Below, one piece after another: positions 34,988 to 41,148 of a stretch of 41,148 nucleotides of DNA. Numbering within the stretch: the first letter of the stretch is position 1; each line of letters starts with the position of its first letter. The stretch comes from Elusimicrobiota bacterium (GTDB lineage Bacteria > Elusimicrobiota > Endomicrobiia > Endomicrobiales > JAPLKN01). The notes under the pieces were generated by a model. That model had not been told where the DNA came from, made no database searches, and worked only from the letters and a program-made list of their open reading frames with translations. Position numbers and translations under genes: made by a program. The stretch is from NCBI GenBank assembly GCA_026388075.1, contig JAPLKN010000062.1, positions 1 to 41,148 on the forward strand. The letters are read 5' to 3'.

Positions 34988-35536
34988 TTATTGTAAACCC
35001 AAATTCCAGCCGTAAAACAAATAGTTTTCCCATATATTGTAATTTGAAAAGTTACGAGCTAAATCGAGGAGGGTATCCGGCTCAATAAATATTTTCATTA
35101 TTCCTGAGTTCAGAATTGCAAGCTCATATTTCTCAAACAAGAAAAGCAAAAACACGCCCAGTAAATAGGGTAAAGCAGAAAAAACAAATACTTTCAATAC
35201 TTTGATTTTGTCAGCGGAGAAAATCTTAAAATAATAATAAATCGGCAAGGGCAGAGAAAGATAAATTAAATGCTTTAGCGCGTCTATTTTGTCGGTAGAA
35301 TACAAGAATGAAATATAGATAAAAACTAGAAAAATACAATAATAATATATTTGGTATGCCCTTATTTCAAGATATTCATTTTTAAACGACAAAAGCCCCA
35401 AGACAACAGCCAGCACAATAAAAACTGTAAGATTTTTATTCCCTATAACGGGGAAATAGAATTGGTATGTAATTAGCACCGAAAGAATATATGCAAATAA
35501 TATATTGCTTCCGATAAACTCACGGATTCTCGTCAT
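34988..35536 (-). CDS. O-antigen ligase/polymerase, N-terminal fragment
   Basis: The 182-residue product has five hydrophobic helices (about 12-28, 33-50, 60-78, 88-106, 112-134) without any soluble domain, matching the start of a Wzy/WaaL-family protein. Its last residues after SNYNIWENYLF no longer look like the family, and the rest of the protein continues in the frame at 34435-35058. The ATG overlaps the MurJ-family stop codon by 4 bases (ATGA), typical of coupled genes. The ligase would have joined or polymerised the lipid-linked glycan outside the inner membrane. Confidence 0.65.
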   Translation of the reverse strand: MTRIREFIGSNILFAYILSVLITYQFYFPVIGNKNLTVFIVLAVVLGLLSFKNEYLEIRAYQIYYYCIFLVFIYISFLYSTDKIDALKHLIYLSLPLPIYYYFKIFSADKIKVLKVFVFSALPYLLGVFLLFLFEKYELAILNSGIMKIFIEPDTLLDLARNFSNYNIWENYLFYGWNLGLQ

Positions 35537-37095
35537 TGCGGTAAAACTCCTGCAGGGAATATTTTTCTTTTTAATAAATTATAAATTGAATCTAATTCCT
35601 TTACTTTGAATAATTTGCACAACAACAAATAAATAAAAACCGAAAAGAATACTGCAACGGAAAGAAAAACCAGTTTCTCAAATAAGCCTGCCGGCAGATG
35701 AATACTGATATAAACCAAATATAAAGGCAATAAAGAAATAATTGAAATTAGAAGTATCTGTAAAATATTCTTTATAACTCCCCAAACCTTAAATTCTGCC
35801 AAAATCGGCTTTAGCATTATAATCATAGCAATAAAACAAAAAGCATCCGTTAAAGACCTCGCAAGGGCCACCCCCCCAACAAGCATATACTTCCTTAGCA
35901 TAAAACCCGCAACAAGGTTTAATACAAACCCTATAGAAAATATTTTTAAAGGCGTAATGACATCCTGCCGGCTGTAATATATCCTTATGACTACAAAATT
36001 CAGAGCATAAAATAGCGCCCCGATTGAGTAAAAAGCTAAAGCTGATGATGTTATCTCTGTTGAGAAACTGCTAAAAGCCCCCCTCTCAAACAAAATACTT
36101 ATGATCGGCTTGCTATATATTACCGTAAAAAGCGAAAACGGTAAAGCAAATAAAACTGTTATCCTGATCGCAAAATCAACGATTTTTTTAAATTCCTGAG
36201 AATTATTACCTGCGTGGACACTGCTAAGAAAAGGAAAAACCGCCGTCCCGAGCGGAACCCCGCAAAAAAGCCATACGGTTTCTCTTATTCTGCCTGCAAA
36301 GATTAGCGCAGCAATATTACCGGAATCAAGCCCTGATGCAAGTGCGCGTGATACCAGGTCTATTCCCACGCCTGCAACTGAAGCAAACAAGAGCGGCCCC
36401 CATAAATAAAACATGGGTTTGAACTCGGAGAACCATTGCAAGGTGAATTTAAAACTGAGCTCCCTAAGCCTTAGTGAAGGGAATAATACCAACAACTGCA
36501 TTACCGCGCCGGCAACAAAACCAACCGCCAAACTATATACTCCTAATTTCTTACTTAAAAATATCACGCCTGCTATAACACCTAAATTCAGCATCAGCTG
36601 TGTTAAAGCGGGAGCAACAAAATGTTTATGGACATTAAGAAGACTTCCGTAAAAGCTGGCAATTCCCATAAATATTGTCGCGGGAAATATTATTTTCGCT
36701 ATGGTTACTGCGGTAGAAAAAGCTGGTTCGGTTAGATCGGGAGCAAATACCTTTACCAAGTAACCGGATAGAGGCATAAAGACAATTACAGAAAGTACCA
36801 TTATTAGAGCCAGTGCTGTTGAAATGGTATTTATGAACTTTAAAGAGCGCTCGCTTTCATTTTTTTGGATAAAGGATGCGTAAACCGGGATGAATACTGC
36901 AGTCAATATTCCGCCGGAAATAATTTCTCGAAAAAAATCCGGTACTGACAATCCGACAAAATATGCATCCGTCAGCGAAGTTGTTCCAAATATGGCGGCT
37001 ATTATTATTTCTCTGGCAAAACCAAACAGCTTCCCTAAGACAGAGAACAATAAAATTACAATGGTTGCTTTTACAATATGTTTTTTTATGGACAT
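35533..37095 (-). CDS. murJ: MurJ/MviN-family lipid flippase
   Basis: The 520-residue protein has about 14 helices and the MviN/MurJ pattern: VLGKLFGFAREIIIAAIFGTTSLTDAYFVGLSVPDFFREIISGG, IAKIIFPATIFMGIASFYGSLLN, VHKHFVAPALTQLMLNLGVI, SRALASGLDSGNIAALIFAGRI and ILFERGAFSSFSTEITSSALAFY. MurJ flips lipid II for peptidoglycan. Here it sits at the head of a polysaccharide run, coupled to the ligase gene by a 4-base overlap, so it may instead serve as the Wzx-like flippase of this glycan. Which of the two is the true substrate cannot be decided from the sequence. Confidence 0.88.
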   Translation of the reverse strand: MSIKKHIVKATIVILLFSVLGKLFGFAREIIIAAIFGTTSLTDAYFVGLSVPDFFREIISGGILTAVFIPVYASFIQKNESERSLKFINTISTALALIMVLSVIVFMPLSGYLVKVFAPDLTEPAFSTAVTIAKIIFPATIFMGIASFYGSLLNVHKHFVAPALTQLMLNLGVIAGVIFLSKKLGVYSLAVGFVAGAVMQLLVLFPSLRLRELSFKFTLQWFSEFKPMFYLWGPLLFASVAGVGIDLVSRALASGLDSGNIAALIFAGRIRETVWLFCGVPLGTAVFPFLSSVHAGNNSQEFKKIVDFAIRITVLFALPFSLFTVIYSKPIISILFERGAFSSFSTEITSSALAFYSIGALFYALNFVVIRIYYSRQDVITPLKIFSIGFVLNLVAGFMLRKYMLVGGVALARSLTDAFCFIAMIIMLKPILAEFKVWGVIKNILQILLISIISLLPLYLVYISIHLPAGLFEKLVFLSVAVFFSVFIYLLLCKLFKVKELDSIYNLLKRKIFPAGVLPQ

Positions 37096-37144
37096 AAAAG
37101 TCAGATAATTTCCTTACTTTCGCAGAGCTCCATTCTTTGTCGTT

Positions 37145-37221
37145 GTAGCCGCCCCGCTTGCGGGGCGCTTAACAAAACAATATCATCTTTTCCTTTCTCG
37201 CAGGCTAAAGCCTGCGGCTAC
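37145..37221. repeat. REPIN: two GTAG-headed REP units, heads outward
   Basis: Plus strand at 37145: GTAGCCGCCCCGCTTGCGGG, head GTAG plus a CGCCCCGC/GGGGCG hairpin. Minus strand ending at 37221: GTAGCCGCAGGCTTTAGCCT followed by GCG. The two units face inward with heads at the outer edges, the REPIN arrangement. The second unit differs from the copies at 25121 and 40988 by a paired A-T to C-G change in its stem, which keeps the hairpin. Confidence 0.65.
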
Positions 37222-37363
37222 ATTTACCTGCCGACAAGATTATCAGGAATTTAAACACCTTGTCATTCCCAAGTGTATCTATCCCGCCTTGCGGGACTTC
37301 ATCAAAAAATACAAGTAAGTCGTCGGGGATGATATACAAAAGTTACAACTATTAAAACCAAAC
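37222..37363. other. Rest of the gene-free gap upstream of murJ
   Basis: Between the REPIN and the recA terminator there is no credible gene. From about 37260 the sequence TTGTCATTCCCAAGTG begins a repeat of the TCATTCCC type, with a CCCGCC...GGGAC stem near 37281-37297 and GTCGGGGATGAT near 37321. A promoter for murJ must lie in this 333-base gap or in the REPIN; none is clear. Confidence 0.35.
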
Positions 37364-37408
37364 CACCCCAGAGGAGAGCTTTACAATGCTAAGCGCGCCT
37401 CGGGGGTG
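37364..37408 (-). terminator. Likely terminator of recA
   Basis: CACCCC (37364-37369) pairs with GGGGTG (37403-37408), GAGG (37371-37374) with CCTC (37398-37401), and GCTT with AAGC further in. On the minus strand the stem is followed by GTTTGGTTTTAAT, a partly U-rich tail. It starts about 20 bases after the recA stop. The tail is weaker than that of the ahcY terminator. Confidence 0.6.
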
Positions 37409-37428
37409 TATTATTTAAATTCACGGCT

Positions 37429-38502
37429 TTATTGCTTTTTTGAAGATTTAACCGGTTTTTCTTTTTCTTCTTCCGGTTCTTTATCCTCAACTTCGGCTTG
37501 CGTTACTGCCGAAAAAATGTATTTCTGCCTTATCATTGTTTCTATTTCATCAGCAGTTTTGGGATTATCCGCAAGATATTGTTTCGCGCTGTCCCTCCCT
37601 TGACCGATTTTTTCATTTTTATAGGAATAAAAAGAACCTGACTTTTCAACAAAGTTATCAGCCACTCCCATATCTATAAGGTAACCGGTTCGGTCTATCC
37701 CCTGCCCGAAAAGAATATCAAATTCTGCCTGTTTAAACGGCGGCGCAATCTTATTTTTAACAACTTTAACCCGGACTTTATTGCCGATAATTTCATCGCC
37801 CTTTTTTACAGATTCTACTCTCCTGATATCAAGACGGACGGATGCATAGAATTTAAGAGCAAGTCCGCCGGTAGTCGTTTCAGGATTTCCCCACATCACA
37901 CCGATTTTATGCCTTATTTGGTTTATAAAAACAATTGAGGTTTTAGATTTGGAAATGCTTGAAGTAAGTTTTCTCAATGCCTGGCTCATTAGGCGGGCCT
38001 GCATACCCATCACCGAGTCGCCCATCTCGCCTTCGATTTCAGCCCGCGGAACAAGGGCCGCAACAGAATCCACCACTATTACATCAACAGCTCCGGAACG
38101 AACAAGTTTATCAACAATTTCAAGAGCCTGCTCGCCTGAATCCGGCTGGGAAATATAAAGATCATCAATGTTAACACCCAATTTTTTTGCGTATTCCGGA
38201 TCCATAGCGTGTTCAGCATCAATAAATGCGGCTATTCCGCCTTGTTTCTGGCTCTGGGCAACAATGCACAGCGCCAAAGTTGTTTTACCGGAAGATTCCG
38301 GGCCGTAAATCTCAACCACTCTTCCGCGGGGAATACCGCCTATGCCAATCGCTATATCTAAAGGCAATGCGCCGGTAGGAATAATTTCAACCGTTGTTTT
38401 TGCGTGCTTTTCACCCAGACGCATGATAGCTTCTTTGCCAAAATCTTTTTCAATTTGTGTTAACGCTAATCCTAACGCTTTAAGCTTTTCATCCTTTGCC
38501 AT
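37429..38502 (-). CDS. recA: Recombinase A
   Basis: The 357-residue protein is an ordinary RecA. It has the Walker A loop GPESSGKTT (67-75), [18 protein letters not shown], Walker [23 protein letters not shown], loop 1 [21 protein letters not shown] (L2 region) and a Lys/Glu-rich acidic/basic C-terminal tail ([16 protein letters not shown]). It binds single-stranded DNA with ATP, performs homologous strand exchange and promotes LexA self-cleavage. GGGAGG precedes the ATG. It stands alone between the MurJ-family gene and the capG-like gene. No clear LexA box was found in the 150 bases upstream. recA is a useful phylogenetic marker for this contig. Confidence 0.98.
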   Translation of the reverse strand: MAKDEKLKALGLALTQIEKDFGKEAIMRLGEKHAKTTVEIIPTGALPLDIAIGIGGIPRGRVVEIYGPESSGKTTLALCIVAQSQKQGGIAAFIDAEHAMDPEYAKKLGVNIDDLYISQPDSGEQALEIVDKLVRSGAVDVIVVDSVAALVPRAEIEGEMGDSVMGMQARLMSQALRKLTSSISKSKTSIVFINQIRHKIGVMWGNPETTTGGLALKFYASVRLDIRRVESVKKGDEIIGNKVRVKVVKNKIAPPFKQAEFDILFGQGIDRTGYLIDMGVADNFVEKSGSFYSYKNEKIGQGRDSAKQYLADNPKTADEIETMIRQKYIFSAVTQAEVEDKEPEEEKEKPVKSSKKQ

Positions 38503-38652
38503 AAAACCTCCCTTTGCCTCAATTTCCTGCTTTACAAATAATAATTCTTATCTAATCCCTTCCTTCTAGCATCCATTTCCATACAGGCACAATGGATATC
38601 TCTACTTTCCCCTGTCTGATACTCGTTCCCGAAATAGTGAACCTAAACAAGT

Positions 38653-39789
38653 TTATGTTTTCTCTATCCCTTCCCATTTATGCGCCAATTTTGCTGTACC
38701 AATTATTATTTTTATCACCCTTTGAGAAGTATTAGATATTTTATAGTCCGCCGGAATAGAATTTTCCGATAAAGATTTTCTTTCACTTACTGCAACGCGA
38801 ACCGATTCAGTAATGGTATCAGGATCAAGTCCCGTAAGCGCTATAGTACCGGAATCCATTCCTTCCGGTCTTTCCATTGCGTTTCTTATGGTAATTGCCG
38901 GAAAGGAAAGTATAGCTGACTCTTCGGAAATAGTCCCGCTGTCCGATATAACACAAAACGAATTCATTTGAAGATTTACATAGTCAAAAAAACCAAATGG
39001 TTTTGAAAATAGTATTTTGCCGTTCAATTTTATGTTTTTTTGCTCATCTAATCTTTTCTTAGTTCTTGGATGAGTTGAAACTATTATGGGAAAATCATAT
39101 TTTCTTGAAAGCAAATTTAAAGACTCCAAAATCTTTCTTAAATTATTCGGATTATCAACATTTTCTTCCCGATGAACACTTGCCACAAAATATTTTTCTC
39201 TTGTCAGTCCTAACTTTTTTAAAATATCAGTTTTTTTTATTTTTTCTGAGAAATGAGTTAAAACTTCTTTCATCGGAGAACCTGTTAGATATATCTTCCT
39301 TGGATGAATCCCTTCTCTCAAAAGGTTTCTGCGGGCATGTTCTGTATAAACAAGGTTAAAATCGCTTATATGATCAATTATTCTTCGGTTTATCTCTTCC
39401 GGCACATTAAAATCGAAACAGCGGTTTCCCGCTTCCATATGATAAACAGGAATTTTCAGGCGTTTAGCAATAATACCCGCCATTGAGCTGTTTGTATCTC
39501 CCAGTATTAATACTGCGTCCGGTTTTTCTTTCAGTAAAACACTTTCTGATTTTTCTATTATTTTACCTATCATTTTACCGAGTGAACCACTCTTAACTCC
39601 GAGAAAATAATCCGGTTTTCTTATTTCCAAATCCTTGTAAAATATTTCGTTCAGCTCATAATCATAATTTTGTCCAGTATGAACAGTAATGTGATTAGTA
39701 AATTGGTCTAACTTTGCCATAACCCTTGATAATCTTATAATTTCAGGCCGTGTTCCAAGTATTGTCATTACTTTAATTTTATTTTGCAT
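38653..39789 (-). CDS. capG: UDP-N-acetylglucosamine 2-epimerase family, CapG/WbjD type
   Basis: The 378-residue enzyme is a non-hydrolysing UDP-sugar 2-epimerase. It shows ILGTRPEIIRLSRVMAKLD, HTGQNYDYELNEIFYKDLEI, LGDTNSSMAG, HMEAGNRCFDFNVPEEINRR (the conserved active-site region) and SDSGTISEESAILSFPAITIR. LSRVMAKLD and NRCFDFNVPEEINRR are closer to WbjD/CapG than to WecB. CapG converts UDP-N-acetyl-L-pneumosamine to UDP-N-acetyl-L-fucosamine, the last step of that pathway. The context agrees: capF is directly upstream (overlap 1 base, TAATG), and GGAGG precedes the start. WecB activity (UDP-ManNAc) remains a less likely alternative. Confidence 0.85.
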   Translation of the reverse strand: MQNKIKVMTILGTRPEIIRLSRVMAKLDQFTNHITVHTGQNYDYELNEIFYKDLEIRKPDYFLGVKSGSLGKMIGKIIEKSESVLLKEKPDAVLILGDTNSSMAGIIAKRLKIPVYHMEAGNRCFDFNVPEEINRRIIDHISDFNLVYTEHARRNLLREGIHPRKIYLTGSPMKEVLTHFSEKIKKTDILKKLGLTREKYFVASVHREENVDNPNNLRKILESLNLLSRKYDFPIIVSTHPRTKKRLDEQKNIKLNGKILFSKPFGFFDYVNLQMNSFCVISDSGTISEESAILSFPAITIRNAMERPEGMDSGTIALTGLDPDTITESVRVAVSERKSLSENSIPADYKISNTSQRVIKIIIGTAKLAHKWEGIEKT

Positions 39790-40904
39790 TATAAGACCTC
39801 CAAAGCATAAGTATCAGGGTTTTCAGAATTAAATATTGAACTAGCCCAAAATACTACTATTAGTTCATCTTCACCTTTATTTTCAATTGAATGAATATAC
39901 CCGGGCGGTATGTCTACAACTTTAATATCTTCTCCTGAAACCAGGTATGAAAGAATTTCGTTATTTAAGATATGCCTGAATTTAATTTCAGCCTTTCCTT
40001 CTATTACCCAAAATTTTTCAATTTTGGTATTGTGGTAATGGTTGCCGCGAATAACTCCCCTTTTGGACTTTGAAACAAATATCTGGCCAGATTGATGAGA
40101 TTTCAATATTTCCACCAAACTTCCTCTTCTATCTGCTTTTTGATCCAATTTATAAGAAAAATCATTTTTATCAAGATATGAAAGATATGTCTCATAGAGA
40201 TCTCTAGTTAAATCATAGGAAAGGTTAGGCATAATCAATGTTTTAAGAATATCATTCAGCTGATATATTTTTTTTGCAAGTTCGCCAAGGCTTATTTTAA
40301 AAGTTTTTTTGATGAAGTAATATTTTTTCTGATATTTTTCTTTTTTATTAAGTAATTTGATGAATTCACTTACTACGTCATCAATATAAACTAATTCAAT
40401 TTCTTTTTTTTCGTCAGTAATATTAATATCAATATTACGAGCTATATTATGGCAAAAAGTAGCAACGGCTGAATTGTAATTCGGTTTGCACCATTTTCCA
40501 AAAACATTAGGCAAGCGATAAACAAACACTTTTGCCTTAGTCTTTTTTGCATAATTAAATAAAACATTTTCTGCGTTTTTCTTGCTTATTCCGTACGGAT
40601 TTTTTAATTTTGCCTGTATTGAGGAAGTAAAAACCATAGGAGTACGCTTTTTATTCTTTCCAAGGATATTTACTATGGTTTGAGTTAAATCCTCGTTCCC
40701 TTTTTTAAATTCGTTTTCACTTTTTGGCCTGTTGACTCCAGCCAAATGAAAAATAATTTCAGCCTGTTTCAAATAGTTTTCAAGATTACCTTCGTTATTG
40801 TCTATATCGTATTTCAAAATATCATGATATCCTGATTGTTCTAAAGCTACAATCAGGTTTTTGCCTATGAAACCTTCCGAACCGGTAACTAATATTGTAC
40901 TCAT
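39789..40904 (-). CDS. capF: CapF-like bifunctional sugar-nucleotide enzyme (SDR plus cupin)
   Basis: The 371-residue protein matches Staphylococcus aureus CapF in length and plan. The N-terminal SDR domain shows TGSEGFIGKNL (NADPH loop), IIFHLAGVNRPKSENEFKKGN, and the NPYGISKKNAENVLF Tyr-x3-Lys. Residues about 250-371 are a cupin: RRGSLVEILKSHQSGQIFVS, GVIRGNHYHNTKIEKFWVI with two metal histidines, and VVDIPPGYIHSIENKG. CapF epimerises at C3 (cupin) and reduces C4 (SDR) of the UDP-sugar made by CapE. It is followed directly by capG and preceded by capE, which completes the UDP-L-FucNAc cassette. The gap to capE is expanded by REP elements. Confidence 0.92.
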   Translation of the reverse strand: MSTILVTGSEGFIGKNLIVALEQSGYHDILKYDIDNNEGNLENYLKQAEIIFHLAGVNRPKSENEFKKGNEDLTQTIVNILGKNKKRTPMVFTSSIQAKLKNPYGISKKNAENVLFNYAKKTKAKVFVYRLPNVFGKWCKPNYNSAVATFCHNIARNIDINITDEKKEIELVYIDDVVSEFIKLLNKKEKYQKKYYFIKKTFKISLGELAKKIYQLNDILKTLIMPNLSYDLTRDLYETYLSYLDKNDFSYKLDQKADRRGSLVEILKSHQSGQIFVSKSKRGVIRGNHYHNTKIEKFWVIEGKAEIKFRHILNNEILSYLVSGEDIKVVDIPPGYIHSIENKGEDELIVVFWASSIFNSENPDTYALEVL

Positions 40905-40940
40905 TATTTATTCTCTCTCACTTTCCTAATTTCTTCTACC

Positions 40941-41011
40941 GCACCCTGAAGGGTGCGTCTACCGAAAGCACCAAAAGTGCCGTTATTGTAGCCGCAGGAT
41001 TTATCCTGCGT
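40941..41011. repeat. Inverted pair of GTAG-headed REP units inside the cap cassette
   Basis: Minus strand from 40962: GTAGACGCACCCTTCAGGGT then GC, head plus GCACCC-TTCA-GGGTGC hairpin. Plus strand from 40988: GTAGCCGCAGGATTTATCCT then GCGT. The two heads face each other across 25 bases. The right unit is identical over 24 bases to 25121-25144. The pair lies between capE and capF, genes that would otherwise be adjacent. Confidence 0.65.
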
Positions 41012-41047
41012 CCCGCTCTGTAATTCCGATTGGGACTTAATATCTTT

Positions 41048-41148
41048 TCAGTTATTACCCTTAAGCGCTTCTTTCACATAATCTATAGTTAGAAGCAGTT
41101 CTTTAACTTCTTTAATATTCAGCCTTTTTGTATTACTGGAATTATAGT
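41048..41148 (-). CDS. capE: CapE-like UDP-GlcNAc 4,6-dehydratase/5-epimerase, C-terminal end only
   Basis: Only the last 32 codons are in the window. The ending, YNSSNTKRLNIKEVKELLLT then IDYVKEALKGNN and stop, matches the CapE/WbjB/FlaA1 C-terminal pattern Y-N-S-x-N-T-x-R-L followed by a short amphipathic helix. CapE makes UDP-2-acetamido-2,6-dideoxy-beta-L-arabino-hexos-4-ulose from UDP-GlcNAc, the substrate of CapF. It is in the same direction as capF and capG, 143 bases upstream of capF. The assignment rests on this short tail and the context. Confidence 0.72.
   Translation of the reverse strand, partial: YNSSNTKRLNIKEVKELLLTIDYVKEALKGNN

Noticed and set aside
38503-38652. LexA box or promoter for recA
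   Set aside because: No GAAC-N4-GTTC-type or other clear SOS box is present; the ATCCATT/AATGGAT dyad near 38570-38595 is too weak to call.

Overview
The window is AT-rich bacterial DNA. Nearly every gene lies on the minus strand; only a truncated metal transporter at the left edge is on the plus strand. No rRNA, tRNA or phage gene is visible. An O-antigen or exopolysaccharide-type cluster, a CsgG-like secretion protein, a MurJ-family flippase and abundant small palindromic repeats suggest a Gram-negative-type (diderm) bacterium, perhaps an uncultured candidate phylum such as Omnitrophota, Elusimicrobiota or a relative. That placement is an impression from gene content and repeat style; no tree was made.

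Region 1 (1-16.3 kb) is mixed housekeeping and envelope genes: a CDF metal exporter, a small cupin, an exported but internally deleted isoaspartyl methyltransferase, a CsgG-family lipoprotein-like protein, a MATE exporter, an unannotated 32-residue membrane peptide, a five-helix membrane protein whose tail resembles that peptide, an MgtA-type P-type ATPase, a chitinase-like/deacetylase/glycosyltransferase polyprotein broken by a frameshift, an anchored alpha/beta hydrolase, a DUF2207/LemA pair, a minimal zincin and an intact isoaspartyl methyltransferase.

Region 2 (16.3-19.0 kb) holds ahcY and metK, two methyl-cycle enzymes. They are separated by repeat-rich DNA, and a 111-bp inverted-repeat element lies upstream of metK.

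Region 3 (19.1-37.1 kb) is a polysaccharide locus: two tandem sugar-phosphate nucleotidyltransferases, a GalE-type epimerase, a polyprenyl-phosphate sugar transferase that starts lipid-linked synthesis, GT9, GT4 and GT2 enzymes (two of them fused proteins), a GT39/ArnT-type membrane transferase, a zinc-ribbon methyltransferase, an O-antigen ligase/polymerase in two frames and a MurJ/Wzx-type flippase. A REP-associated tyrosine transposase with perfect 18-bp inverted ends sits inside it. recA follows, then a capE-capF-capG cassette (38.6-41.1 kb), predicted to make UDP-N-acetyl-L-fucosamine for the same glycan.

Two themes stand out. Several genes have lost an internal or terminal segment (the first pcm, the GH18 polyprotein, the O-antigen ligase and a GT4 remnant), which means either genome decay or assembly error. 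Intergenic gaps, even inside operons, carry several families of palindromic repeats, including GTAG-headed REP elements whose stems vary in a compensatory way. The best candidate for something undescribed is the pair at 4.4-5.25 kb: a 32-residue peptide matching the last helix of its neighbour, next to a Mg2+ P-type ATPase.
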